64,000 nucleotides of DNA from contig JBMZHG010000008.1 in assembly GCA_049616325.1 (NCBI GenBank), forward strand, positions 16,036 through 80,035. Reading direction: 5' to 3'. Each line of letters begins with the position of its first letter. Position 1 is the first letter of the stretch. Origin of the DNA: UBA11663 sp049616325 (GTDB taxonomy: Bacteria > Bacteroidota > Bacteroidia > Flavobacteriales_D > Sanyastnellaceae). The notes under the pieces were generated by a model, which saw only the letters and a program-made list of their open reading frames with translations, was not told the origin of the DNA and did no database searches. Below, one piece after another: positions 1 through 7,914 of this stretch. Position numbers and translations under genes: made by a program.

Positions 1-2
1 TA

Positions 3-512
3 TTCACTTTCCCTCAGCTCTTGAAGATCCCGACGGGTTATATGCTCGAGGCGTTTTGCACCTACGACAATACCAGTGACAACCCGTTCAACCCCAGCGA
101 CCCACCTCAAAACATGACCTGGGGCGACTTCACCACCGACGAAATGTTCGTGCTGTTCCTGCAGGGTGTGCCGTACGAAGAGGGGGACGAGAACCTCACG
201 TTGTCAAGCACCGACGAAAGCACCATGGTCGTCTACCAGCACGACAACTTGTTCCCGGCTTGGCCCAACCCGGCTACCACGGAACAGGTCAAGGTCGGGT
301 TCCACCTCCGGCAACCCGCTGCGGTCAGTTTGAGCCTTCACGACATTCAAGGTCGTGCAGTGAAAACTTGGATTGATGGGCAATCGATGCCGAGCGGCAG
401 GCACCTCGAGGCCTACGACGTGTCCGGCCTTCCAGCGGGCACCTACATCTACCGACTGAGCACTTCCACTGGCACGGTGCGGAGCGCGAAACTTCAACTC
501 TTGGGGCGTTGA
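3..512 (+). CDS. Copper type II monooxygenase-like protein, C-terminal part, with T9SS sorting domain (5' truncated)
   Basis: The frame is already open at base 3, so the true start lies before the window. The first part has the look of the C-terminal domain of ascorbate-dependent copper type II monooxygenases: a 'TYDNTSDNPFNPSDPP' stretch, then 'MTWGDFTTDEMFVLF'. The last 85 or so residues are a T9SS type A sorting domain: 'PAWPNPATT', 'LHDIQGRAV', 'LPAGTYIYRL', then a basic end. The protein is therefore probably exported by type IX secretion and held at or released from the cell surface. The substrate cannot be told. The T9SS domain is clear; the monooxygenase assignment rests on a short stretch and is moderately sure. 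Confidence 0.75.
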   Translation, partial: FTFPQLLKIPTGYMLEAFCTYDNTSDNPFNPSDPPQNMTWGDFTTDEMFVLFLQGVPYEEGDENLTLSSTDESTMVVYQHDNLFPAWPNPATTEQVKVGFHLRQPAAVSLSLHDIQGRAVKTWIDGQSMPSGRHLEAYDVSGLPAGTYIYRLSTSTGTVRSAKLQLLGR

Positions 513-534
513 TCGCTTCGATTGTGGACATGAA

Positions 535-558
535 AAAAGGCGCCCACGGGCGCCTTTT
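535..558. terminator. Bidirectional intrinsic terminator
   Basis: A near-perfect inverted repeat, aaaaggcgccc / gggcgcctttt, lies between the convergent ends of the truncated monooxygenase gene and the lipoprotein gene. It has an A-tract on one side and a T-tract on the other, so it could stop transcription from both directions. Confidence 0.85.
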
Positions 559-579
559 CCATTCAGTGAAAGAGAAGAA

Positions 580-915
580 TCACTGGAAATTCCACGTGTA
601 GTTGCCTCCACACATCGTTTCGATGGTCGTGTCGCGCCCTGTGCAGAGCGTGATGAGCGGCAAGTCGGCTTTGATGAGGTAAGACCCCTCGTCGAGTTCG
701 ATCACCACAGAGTCGCCAGCAACGCCTTCGATGAAGGTGGCACCCAAGTCTTCGGCAATCACGTCGCCGTCCACAACGATGTCAGGCGTGCACGCCGTGT
801 AGTTGTAAACTGTCTGGGTGGCTTTGTTGCCCTCGTCGCATGCGAGCGGCTCTTCGCAACCGGTGAAGGCTGCAGCTGCGGCCACGAGGCCGAGCAGGTA
901 GGTTACTTTTTTCAT
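580..915 (-). CDS. Small secreted lipoprotein of unknown function
   Basis: This is a 111-residue protein. It begins MKKVTYLLGLVAAAAAFTGC, a lipoprotein signal peptide with the lipobox Cys at residue 20. The ATG at 915 was chosen because it directly starts the signal peptide; the open frame upstream gives no sensible N-terminus. The mature part is acidic, Thr/Val-rich and probably beta-stranded, with five further Cys (residues 26, 42, 91, 102 and nearby) that could form disulfides. No family is recognised. It stands alone on this strand, divergent from purU and convergent with the upstream gene across a shared terminator. Confidence 0.8.
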   Translation of the reverse strand: MKKVTYLLGLVAAAAAFTGCEEPLACDEGNKATQTVYNYTACTPDIVVDGDVIAEDLGATFIEGVAGDSVVIELDEGSYLIKADLPLITLCTGRDTTIETMCGGNYTWNFQ

Positions 916-981
916 GTCAAGAGGTCGCTGTGGCGGCAGAAGTAGACAAAACGTAATGATGTGATTTGTAAATTCCGTGGC

Positions 982-1866
982 ATGAAGGAGAGGAGAGACG
1001 GGCTTTGCCGAATTGTGCTCGATTGCCCCGACCGTCGTGGCGTGGTGTCGCGCGTCAGCACTCGGCTTGCCGAATTGGGCGCGACGATTTTGGATGCGCA
1101 TCAACATTCCGACGCCGACTCGGGGCATTTTTTCATGCGCTACGAGGTCGCCCCGGATGCCGGATTTGAAGACCTCGAACAATGGGGTGTGCCCTACCTG
1201 CAGGAGGGGTTGTCTGAATTGAAGGGCGATTTGTCCTTGTCCATGCGCGTGACTTCAGCTTCACGAAGGCCCAAAGTGGCCTTGCTGGCCACCAAGGCGC
1301 CTCACTGCCTCGTGGACGTGCTGCAACGCTGGCGAAGCGCGGAGCTGCATTGCGACATCGTGTGCGTGATTGCGAATCACCCTGAAATGGGAGAATACGC
1401 GGGATGGTACGGTGTGCCGTTTCACCACGTCGATTTCACTTCTCAATCGAAGTCCCAAGCATTCACCGAGATCGAATCCTTGCTCGACAAGCACCACGTC
1501 GAATTGACCGTGCTCGCTCGGTTCATGCAAATCGTTCCAGAGGCCCTCATCGACAAACACCGCGGCCGGATGATCAACATCCACCACAGTTTTCTGCCCA
1601 GTTTTGTCGGTGCGCGTCCCTACGACCAGGCCTACAAGCGTGGAGTTAAACTGATCGGCGCCACATGCCATTACGTGACGGCAGACTTGGACGAGGGACC
1701 CATCGTCGAACAAGAAGTCATTCGTGTTTCTCACATGGACGACCCCTTGGACCTTCGTCGGAAGGGGCGCATGTGCGAGAGAGAGGCGCTCGCTCGCGGG
1801 CTGCGCTTGCACCTCGAAGACCGCGTGTTCATTCACGGGAACAAGACCGTGGTCTTCTCGGAATGA
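982..1866 (+). CDS. purU: Formyltetrahydrofolate deformylase
   Basis: The protein (294 aa) hydrolyses 10-formyl-tetrahydrofolate to formate and tetrahydrofolate, balancing one-carbon pools and feeding formate to purine synthesis. An N-terminal ACT domain begins 'IVLDCPDRRGVVSRVS' (about residues 10-90). A formyltransferase domain follows, with the conserved catalytic region 'MINIHHSFLPSF' (Asn and His) and the later Asp in 'TADLDEGPIVEQ'. Length is normal for PurU. ATG at 982 is preferred over the in-frame GTG at 961, which would add seven residues without similarity to the family. It appears to be a single-gene unit, ending 23 bases before the convergent AIM24 gene. Confidence 0.93.
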   Translation: MKERRDGLCRIVLDCPDRRGVVSRVSTRLAELGATILDAHQHSDADSGHFFMRYEVAPDAGFEDLEQWGVPYLQEGLSELKGDLSLSMRVTSASRRPKVALLATKAPHCLVDVLQRWRSAELHCDIVCVIANHPEMGEYAGWYGVPFHHVDFTSQSKSQAFTEIESLLDKHHVELTVLARFMQIVPEALIDKHRGRMINIHHSFLPSFVGARPYDQAYKRGVKLIGATCHYVTADLDEGPIVEQEVIRVSHMDDPLDLRRKGRMCEREALARGLRLHLEDRVFIHGNKTVVFSE

Positions 1867-1889
1867 CCGGGGGTTCGTGCGAAGCGAGG

Positions 1890-2684
1890 TCAGAAATTGT
1901 CCCCGTCGACCATGCGGCCGAGGGTGCCGAGTACGGAGCCTTCGCCTTTGGATTTGCCTTTCACCGAGGGAGCGTTGCGCAGGATGCGGTCCGCCAAACG
2001 ACTGAATGGAAGTGTTTGCAGGTACACGGTCCCCGTGCCACGTAGGGTGGCCAAGAACAGGCCTTCGCCGCCAAAGAACATCGATTTCAGCCCACCTGCC
2101 GCTTCGATGTCGTAGTCAATTCCTGTGGAGAAAGCCACAATGCATCCGGTGTCCACCCGCAGCGTTTCGTTGTTCAGGTGGCGTTCCACCACGGTTCCGC
2201 CAGCGTGAAGAAAGGCCATGCCGTCGCCTTGGAGTTTCTGAAGAATGAATCCTTCGCCCCCGAAGAAGCCTGCGCCAAGTCGTTTGTTGAAGGCGATGGA
2301 GACTTTCGTTCCTTTTGCGGCGCAGAGGAAGGCGTCTTTTTGGCACATCAGGGTTCCGCCCCGTTGCCCCAAATTGACAGGCATGATTTTGCCAGGGTAG
2401 GGAGAGGCAAACGCCACGCGACGTTTCTGTACACCCCGGTTGGTGAAATGCGTCATGAACAACGACTCGCCCGTGAGCAAGCGTTTGCCTGCGGACATCA
2501 GCCCACCGAGAATCCCTGTGCTGGCCTCGGAGCCGTCGCCCATGCGCGCCTCAAATTCAATGTCCGACTCCATCCAATTCATGGCACCGGCTTCGGCGAC
2601 GACGGTTTCTTGCGGGTCCAATTCAATTTCAACGGCTTGCAAGTCGTCGCCGTAGAGCGTGTAATCAATTTCGTGGCTGTTCAT
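1890..2684 (-). CDS. AIM24 / TIGR00266 family protein
   Basis: This 264-residue protein belongs to the AIM24 family: a Gly-rich double beta-helix scaffold seen here as repeated 'GGEGFILQKLQGDG', 'GGLKSMFFGGEGLF' and 'LRGTGTVYLQTLP' segments. In mitochondria AIM24 affects respiratory complex organisation; the bacterial role is unknown. The start at 2684 was chosen because its ATG overlaps the stop of the nitric oxide synthase gene (ATGA), a usual sign of translational coupling. The open frame continues upstream inside the NOS gene but has no family similarity. The ending 'GEGSVLGTLGRMVDGDNF' is flexible and acidic. Family assignment is firm; function is not known. Confidence 0.88.
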   Translation of the reverse strand: MNSHEIDYTLYGDDLQAVEIELDPQETVVAEAGAMNWMESDIEFEARMGDGSEASTGILGGLMSAGKRLLTGESLFMTHFTNRGVQKRRVAFASPYPGKIMPVNLGQRGGTLMCQKDAFLCAAKGTKVSIAFNKRLGAGFFGGEGFILQKLQGDGMAFLHAGGTVVERHLNNETLRVDTGCIVAFSTGIDYDIEAAGGLKSMFFGGEGLFLATLRGTGTVYLQTLPFSRLADRILRNAPSVKGKSKGEGSVLGTLGRMVDGDNF

Positions 2685-3991
2685 TTCCAAAGTGATTGAA
2701 GGTGTTTTCCAAGGGAGGTGAAGGGACATTTCTTCGGGGCGACGTCTTCGGCCAAAGCGTCCCCCGCAAGCAAGCGGTGCGTGTCTTTTGCGGTCGAGCT
2801 GAACTTCAATCCCCGAACCGAGGCGGGTTCCTGGTAGAAGAAGTTCGTGTGGGTGACGACCGAGTTGTTGAAGTTCCTGTGGTACTGCGGGGTCAAACTC
2901 CCGGACATCGGAGGCGTCAACCACGACCAGTCGCCTGGCACGTCGCGCCCCTGCTTTTGTTCTGCTTGGCACCATTGCTCAAAAGCACGCCCCAATTCGT
3001 GGTGGTCGCCTACGGTCACCCCAGCGCTGTCAAAGCTGTGCACCAAGGCTTGGTTCAAGCGAACCAGCGCTTCGTCTTTCCAAAGATTTCGCTTGCTTTC
3101 GGTGTCAATGTCACAGGCCTTAGCCCAAGATTCAAGGGCGTTGTAGCGGTCGGGATCCACCAAGTTTCTCGCAGCGATTTCCGTACTCAGGTAGTGGCCG
3201 TTGAACGGGGCAAGAGGGTAGACAATTCCGCCGATCTTCAGCGCCATGTCGGCCAAAATGGGCACGGCATACCAGCGCAGGCCCAGCGCTGAGGTTTGTG
3301 GAAAGTCGGGGTGGGAGATCAACACCTCGTGCGGAGAAAGCCCGTTCTTCTCGAACGGGTCGTGCGGCAAAAGTGCTTTCTCGTCCTGAAGCAGGACCCA
3401 CGGAAGTGGGGTCCAAGGGCTTTTGTTCGGTTTCCATCCTTGTTCGAGGCAGTACGTGGTCAACTCCACGCTGTCAGGGTCTCCCATCACGCTTCCGTCC
3501 TCGTTTTTGAACCCAGCGAAACGCACCAGCTGGTGGTTCAACATCCGCCAGGGATGGGGGGTGCCAGGTCGCCAAGCGGGAAACACCGTGATGACGTTGG
3601 CGATTTGGCCTCCGTTGAAGGCGTCGTTGACGTGCCTCTTGAGGTGAGTCAGGGCCTGTTCACTTGACGTGCAGTCCCTGGCATCGTTCACGTGGAGGGT
3701 TCTCCAGAAATGCCTTCCAATGCACCGGTTCGAGTTGCGCCAAGCAACCCTGCATCCGAATGTTAACTCTTTCTTGGTGTGGATATAAGTGCCTGTTTCT
3801 TGAATTTCTAATTCAATCTCATTCCACCGAGTTGTTACGTCTGGAATCCAAGCTCCTGCTACGGAGTCTTTGGCCATCAATTCCAAGAAAGCACGCGCCT
3901 CGCGTTTGAGCAATTCCATTCCTTTGACGCCAGCTAAGGAAGAAGGCGTGACAAGGTGAAAGGGAGAGCTGGTGCTGTCGGCGAGATTCAC
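2681..3991 (-). CDS. nos: Nitric oxide synthase oxygenase (bacterial NOS)
   Basis: The 436-residue protein is the haem/pterin oxygenase domain that makes NO and citrulline from arginine, using electrons from a separate reductase. Visible signatures: 'VAWRNSNRCIGR' with the haem-ligand Cys at residue 90, 'PFNGHYLSTEIAARNL' with the arginine-binding Glu at 271, and 'GDWSWLTPPMSGSLT' (356-367) of the pterin/dimer region. From memory, Bacillus-type enzymes read NGWYMGTEIG at the second site, so W to H, M to L and G to S are changed. Typical bacterial NOS ends near residue 390; here about 46 residues follow, ending 'CPFTSLGKHLQSLWK'. The start is GTG at 3991; an ATG at residue 25 would also give the family core. 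No reductase gene lies nearby. Confidence 0.93.
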   Translation of the reverse strand: MNLADSTSSPFHLVTPSSLAGVKGMELLKREARAFLELMAKDSVAGAWIPDVTTRWNEIELEIQETGTYIHTKKELTFGCRVAWRNSNRCIGRHFWRTLHVNDARDCTSSEQALTHLKRHVNDAFNGGQIANVITVFPAWRPGTPHPWRMLNHQLVRFAGFKNEDGSVMGDPDSVELTTYCLEQGWKPNKSPWTPLPWVLLQDEKALLPHDPFEKNGLSPHEVLISHPDFPQTSALGLRWYAVPILADMALKIGGIVYPLAPFNGHYLSTEIAARNLVDPDRYNALESWAKACDIDTESKRNLWKDEALVRLNQALVHSFDSAGVTVGDHHELGRAFEQWCQAEQKQGRDVPGDWSWLTPPMSGSLTPQYHRNFNNSVVTHTNFFYQEPASVRGLKFSSTAKDTHRLLAGDALAEDVAPKKCPFTSLGKHLQSLWK

Positions 3992-4035
3992 GATTCGAAG
4001 TTACGTCGCGGATTGCACCGCGAGGAGGCATTCAC

Positions 4036-4043
4036 GACCTTTG
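4036..4043 (+). promoter_or_regulatory. Possible -7-like element before rluF
   Basis: GACCTTTG differs by one base from the Bacteroidota -7 consensus TAnnTTTG and lies six bases before the ATG. The same octamer precedes the nitroreductase gene at 40072-40079. No -33 element is obvious, so this is tentative. Confidence 0.3.
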
Positions 4044-4049
4044 GCAACC

Positions 4050-4781
4050 ATGAGCAACGACGTACCCCAAGGAACCCGAATCAACAAGTACCTCAGCGAG
4101 GTGGGGCATTGTTCTCGTCGTGCTGCAGACGCCTTGCTCGAACAAGGGCGCATTACCATCAACGGTGTTGTTCCGGAAATGGGGACGCGTGTTCAGCCTG
4201 GCGATCGGGTGGCGGTCGATGGCGTTGACGTCGCGACCTCGGACCAAGAGCGCATCGTCATCGCGTACAACAAGCCGGTGGGCATCGTTTGCACCACGGA
4301 CACGCGACGTGAAAAGGACAACATCATCGACGCCATCAATTTCCCGACGCGCATCTATCCGATTGGCAGACTCGATAAAATGAGTGAAGGCCTGATTTTC
4401 TTGACCAACGACGGGGACATCGTCAACGACATCCTTCGGGCTCGATACGGTCACGAAAAGGAATACCACGTGACGGTCAACGCATCAATCACCCAGGAAT
4501 TCGTACAAAAGATGTCTTCCGGAGTGGCCATTTTGGACACTGTGACCCTGCCTTGCGAAGTGGAAGCGACCGGAACGCAGTCGTTCAAGATCATACTCAA
4601 ACAGGGATTGAACAGGCAAATCCGTCGGATGTGTGAGGAATTGGGTTACCGAGTTCGACGCCTGAAGCGCGTGCGCATCATGAACGTCGAACTCGGTGAT
4701 TTGCCCGCAGGTAAGTACCGCCCGTTGGACGACCTCGAAATGCGTAAGCTTCGCGAGCTCACCCAAGGGGCCAAGACCTGA
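4050..4781 (+). CDS. rluF: 23S rRNA pseudouridine synthase, RluF type
   Basis: This 243-residue protein should isomerise a uridine of 23S rRNA (U2604-type site) to pseudouridine. An N-terminal S4 RNA-binding domain reads 'RINKYLSEVGHCSRRAAD'. The catalytic domain carries 'YPIGRLDKMSEGLIFLTNDG', whose Asp is the nucleophile, and 'LKQGLNRQIRRMCEELGYRV'. The wording around 'HEKEYHVTV' and 'RIMNVELGDLPAGKYR' is that of RluF rather than RluB/RluE. ATG at 4050 was chosen because the upstream extension has no S4 similarity. The gene diverges from the NOS gene; only 58 bases separate their starts. Confidence 0.92.
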   Translation: MSNDVPQGTRINKYLSEVGHCSRRAADALLEQGRITINGVVPEMGTRVQPGDRVAVDGVDVATSDQERIVIAYNKPVGIVCTTDTRREKDNIIDAINFPTRIYPIGRLDKMSEGLIFLTNDGDIVNDILRARYGHEKEYHVTVNASITQEFVQKMSSGVAILDTVTLPCEVEATGTQSFKIILKQGLNRQIRRMCEELGYRVRRLKRVRIMNVELGDLPAGKYRPLDDLEMRKLRELTQGAKT

Positions 4782-4791
4782 TCTCCAGGCC

Positions 4792-6297
4792 TTACCTGTG
4801 AATGGTGAAGTCCAAGCCCTGGTCCTGGGCTTTGTTCTGGTAGTCCGCGAGGATGTCGTCCACGTCGGGATCCATGGTCGTCACTGATCGAGCGTCTACT
4901 TCGACGTGGTAATCCTCTGGAAGGTCCGCAAGCGCTTGACGGATGCCGGCTTTGTGCAAAAAGGTCACTTCATGGCCCAGCGTCAAGACGCATCGCTTGC
5001 CTTCGTCGTCACGTTGCAGGCCCTCAAGTGGCCGCTTGTAGTGGTCCCACAGGATGGCTACGATGGCGCTCGCCAACCCGACGCCAATGCCTGTAAGCAG
5101 GTCCGTGGCCACAATGGCGACCACAGTGATAACAAACGGCACGAACTGTCGTCCCCCGTACTTTGCCATTCGCACGAACGTGGCGGGTTTGGCCAGTTTG
5201 TAGCCAACGACGAGCAGGATGGCTGCCAAGCTCGCAAGTGGAATCATGTTCAGGAGGTCGGGCAGGACAAACACCGCGAGCAGCAGCCAAAACCCGTGGA
5301 CGATTGCAGAGAGTTTGGATTGCCCGCCGCTTTGGATGTTCGCAGAACTCCGCACAATCACTTGGGTAACCGGCAGTCCACCGAGGAAGCCAGAGAGGAG
5401 GTTTCCAGCGCCTTGGGCAAACAATTCTCGGTTAGGGGGCGTCACGCGTTGGCGGGGGTCCAGTTTGTCCGTGGCTTCAACGCAGAGCAAGGTTTCAAGG
5501 GAGGCAACGATGGCCAAGGTGACGCCCAAGGTCCAGACGTCCGCCCGGCCCAACGCGGAGAAGTCGGGCATGTTCCACAGGCTGGTCAGTCCCTGGCCTT
5601 TTGCAAGAAGCGGGATTTGAACCAGATGGTCGGCCGAGAGTTCCCACGACGTTCCTTTGGTCACCAGGTTGATGACGACACCAAAAGCCACGGCCCACAG
5701 CGACGCTGGCAGGAATTGGCTCCAAGACTGCTTTTTCATAAACGAAGTCTCCCACAACAGAAGCAGGACCAGGCCCAAGAGGGATATGGCAATTGCTGTC
5801 GGCTGAAAGGAGTCGATCATCATCATCAAATCGGAGGCCGTGTTGTGAGTGGCATCGGAGGCAAATTGCAACGACCCTTCCGGTTCTTCATCGAAGCCAA
5901 CCGCGTGAGGCAACTGCTTGAGGAAGATGATGATGCCAATTGCAGCAAGCATTCCCTGGATTACCGAGGAAGGAAAATAGAGCCCAATGACTCCGGCACG
6001 CAACAGGCCGAGGACAACTTGAACCAACCCGCCGATCATGACTGCGACGGCGAACATTTCGAGAGAAGGAAGGCTCTCGATTCCGTTGAGCACGATGACG
6101 GCCAAGCCTGCCGCTGGACCGCTCACGCCGAGTGGAGATCCGCTGAGGGATCCCACGACGATTCCACCAACAATTCCTGCGATCAGTCCGGCAAGCGGGG
6201 GCGCACCAGAGGCAAGGGCAATGCCCAAGCAAAGAGGGAGTGCAACAAGAAAAACAACAATGGAAGAGGGCAAGTCACGCCCGAGATTCTTAAACAT
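4792..6297 (-). CDS. SulP family anion transporter, probably bicarbonate
   Basis: A 501-residue inner-membrane protein with about ten to twelve hydrophobic segments. SulP signatures are 'GLIAGIVGGIVVGSLSGSPL' near the N-terminus, with 'VSGPAAGLAVIVL', and 'FLGGLPVTQVIVRSSANIQSGGQSKLSAI'-like sequence in the middle (about residues 310-335). A short STAS-like domain occupies roughly the last 75 residues. SulP proteins import sulfate, bicarbonate or other anions. A beta-carbonic anhydrase gene sits two genes upstream on the same strand, which favours bicarbonate; the sequence alone does not prove it. It ends 10 bases from the convergent rluF gene. Confidence 0.9.
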   Translation of the reverse strand: MFKNLGRDLPSSIVVFLVALPLCLGIALASGAPPLAGLIAGIVGGIVVGSLSGSPLGVSGPAAGLAVIVLNGIESLPSLEMFAVAVMIGGLVQVVLGLLRAGVIGLYFPSSVIQGMLAAIGIIIFLKQLPHAVGFDEEPEGSLQFASDATHNTASDLMMMIDSFQPTAIAISLLGLVLLLLWETSFMKKQSWSQFLPASLWAVAFGVVINLVTKGTSWELSADHLVQIPLLAKGQGLTSLWNMPDFSALGRADVWTLGVTLAIVASLETLLCVEATDKLDPRQRVTPPNRELFAQGAGNLLSGFLGGLPVTQVIVRSSANIQSGGQSKLSAIVHGFWLLLAVFVLPDLLNMIPLASLAAILLVVGYKLAKPATFVRMAKYGGRQFVPFVITVVAIVATDLLTGIGVGLASAIVAILWDHYKRPLEGLQRDDEGKRCVLTLGHEVTFLHKAGIRQALADLPEDYHVEVDARSVTTMDPDVDDILADYQNKAQDQGLDFTIHR

Positions 6298-6372
6298 GAG
6301 ATGAAGTTGGAAATGCGGAAACAGCGATTGAAAAGGGCGCTTCGCAGGGCTCAGCGCACACAGACATCGGGT

Positions 6373-6672
6373 TTACGCTTCCGGGGGGTCGAGCAGCGGC
6401 CGGTCATTCAGTTGCTCGAGAATTTCAACGTTGTGCAAGTGGGCCACGTTCCAGCTGTTTTGTGGCGCAAGGGCCAGCAAACCTGTGGGGAACCACGATT
6501 CATCCCATTCTGCGAGCCACTCTTCGCTTTCCGATTCCGATTCCGAATGCTCAATTTCGTGCAAGCAAACTCCTCCCTCATTTTGAAAGGCCATCCATGG
6601 CAGCACCAAGGTGGACAACCACAAGATCAGGCTTGTTGCCGCGGCTAGAAATCGGAATTGACGTGAATTCAC
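6373..6672 (-). CDS. Small membrane protein between carbonic anhydrase and SulP
   Basis: A predicted 99-residue protein of no recognised family. The GTG at 6672 lies eight bases after the carbonic anhydrase stop and begins a single hydrophobic segment, 'FLAAATSLILWLSTLVLPWM' (about residues 8-27). An acidic, Ser/Glu-rich stretch follows with His and Cys, 'CLHEIEHSESESESEEW', then a short tail with further His and Asn. The frame stays open upstream inside the carbonic anhydrase gene, so the start is uncertain. Position between two genes of likely related function suggests a role in carbonate or pH handling, but this is inference. GTG start and lack of homologues make it less certain than its neighbours. 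Confidence 0.6.
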   Translation of the reverse strand: MNSRQFRFLAAATSLILWLSTLVLPWMAFQNEGGVCLHEIEHSESESESEEWLAEWDESWFPTGLLALAPQNSWNVAHLHNVEILEQLNDRPLLDPPEA

Positions 6673-6679
6673 GGACGAA

Positions 6680-7324
6680 TCAAAGATTTTTCGTGAAGGT
6701 AACTTCTCCTGTAGAAACGTTGTACACTCCGCCAGCAATGAGAATGCTGCCTTCCTTTTCCAAACTTGCCAAGATCTCGCTTTGTTCACGAAGAGCTTGG
6801 CACATCACGTTCACGTTTTCAGCCACGCAGGCATTCAGATTTTCAGGCGACGCTTCTTCGCCGCGTTGACCTTTGATCGTGGCAACGGCGGGTTGAATTT
6901 TGGCAAGAAGTTCCGTGATGTTCCCGTCTTCCACGCCCCCCCAAGCCGCGCCTACGGCTCCGCACGAGGTGTGGCCAAGGACGAGGATGACCTTGGTGCC
7001 AGCGTACTTGCAAGCGTACTCCAGCGAACCGAGCACGTCGACATTCACGACGTTTCCGGCCACCCTTGACACAAAAAGATCCCCAATTTGGGCGTCAAAA
7101 ATCTGCTCAATTGGCGCACGGCTGTCGATGCAACCAAGCACTGCCGCATAGGGGAACTGTCCCTGGGCTGCACCCTCCAGCATGCCTTGGCGATCTCGTT
7201 TGCGGGGCTGTCCTTGTTGGAACCTGTTGTGTCCTTCGACAAGCCACTGCAACGCTTCTTTGGCGGACATGTTTTTTTGAAGGTCCTGGGTTACTGCACC
7301 GGTCAAATCTGAAAAGGAAGTCAT
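6680..7324 (-). CDS. Beta-class carbonic anhydrase
   Basis: The 214-residue protein interconverts CO2 and bicarbonate in the cytoplasm. The zinc site is complete: Cys65 with the Asp67-Arg69 dyad in 'VLGCIDSRAPIEQIF', then His118 and Cys121 in 'VLGHTSCGAVGA'. The segment 'RVAGNVVNVDVLGSLEYA' is standard for the class. ATG at 7324 is preferred over the slightly longer frame because it fits family length and lies 17 bases from an exact -7 element. It is the first gene of a three-gene minus-strand cluster leading to the SulP transporter, so a bicarbonate uptake or pH function is likely. Confidence 0.93.
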   Translation of the reverse strand: MTSFSDLTGAVTQDLQKNMSAKEALQWLVEGHNRFQQGQPRKRDRQGMLEGAAQGQFPYAAVLGCIDSRAPIEQIFDAQIGDLFVSRVAGNVVNVDVLGSLEYACKYAGTKVILVLGHTSCGAVGAAWGGVEDGNITELLAKIQPAVATIKGQRGEEASPENLNACVAENVNVMCQALREQSEILASLEKEGSILIAGGVYNVSTGEVTFTKNL

Positions 7325-7341
7325 AGAGATGATTTTGAGGG

Positions 7342-7349
7342 CAAAATTA
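7342..7349 (-). promoter_or_regulatory. Promoter -7 element for carbonic anhydrase cluster
   Basis: On the minus strand this reads TAATTTTG, an exact match to the Bacteroidota consensus TAnnTTTG, 17 bases before the ATG. No convincing -33 TTG was found at the usual distance. Confidence 0.5.
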
Positions 7350-7416
7350 GGCACTCGTGCTCAGGAAGGCGGTCAGAAGATTGTCAAGAATTCTGAAAGT
7401 TGTAGTCGTCGCGACG

Positions 7417-7424
7417 TAGTTTCG
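7417..7424 (+). promoter_or_regulatory. Possible -7-like element before GreA-like gene
   Basis: TAGTTTCG has one mismatch to TAnnTTTG and ends five bases before the ATG at 7430. If used, the transcript would have almost no leader. Confidence 0.3.
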
Positions 7425-7429
7425 AATAG

Positions 7430-7876
7430 ATGAAACGACGAATTGTCAACGCCTTGTCAGCGCATTTGGAAGTGCAGCACGCCCAAGCATCGGACCGTTT
7501 GATTTCTCTTCAAGAGGCCTTGGAGTCGGAGTCGAAAAGCTCCGCTGGGGACAAACACGAAACGGGACGTGCCCGGGTCCACGAAGAAATGAGGCAGGTC
7601 AATCAGACCCTGCAACGCATCGAAGCTCAGCGTTCGGAATTGGACCTCATTCTGAAGCGGAGCTCGGCCCCCGAGCGGGTTGCTCCAGGCGTCTTGGTTG
7701 AAACCGACGGGCCGTGGGTGTTGATGGGCCTCGCCTTAGGTCGCATGCAGGTGGACGAATTGCTTGTGTACTCCGTAAGCAACGAAGCGCCGTTGGCTCA
7801 AGCTTGGCGCGGTGCTTTGCTTGGGGAGAAGGTCAAATTGGGGCCGTCGATCACCACAGTACGTGGGTTGCATTGA
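7430..7876 (+). CDS. GreA/GreB-like coiled-coil protein
   Basis: A 148-residue protein with a long helical N-terminal half containing 'SKSSAGDKHETGRARVHEEM', the hallmark of a Bacteroidota family that is often annotated as '3-oxoacyl-ACP synthase' but resembles transcript cleavage factor GreA/GreB in fold order: N-terminal coiled coil, then a compact C-terminal domain ('GVLVETDGPWVLMGLALG' onwards). Gre factors bind the RNA polymerase secondary channel and rescue stalled complexes. Whether this family does so is not established. It stands alone, divergent from the carbonic anhydrase gene and convergent with the universal stress protein gene. Confidence 0.78.
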   Translation: MKRRIVNALSAHLEVQHAQASDRLISLQEALESESKSSAGDKHETGRARVHEEMRQVNQTLQRIEAQRSELDLILKRSSAPERVAPGVLVETDGPWVLMGLALGRMQVDELLVYSVSNEAPLAQAWRGALLGEKVKLGPSITTVRGLH

Positions 7877-7914
7877 CCCCAAACCTCAGTTCGCGCGTGT
7901 CCAATCGGATGTGG

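Noticed and set aside
4906..6648. 580-codon open frame on the plus strand
   Set aside because: It lies antisense to the SulP transporter gene, its product is highly polar with no domain, and the opposite strand has clear family motifs.
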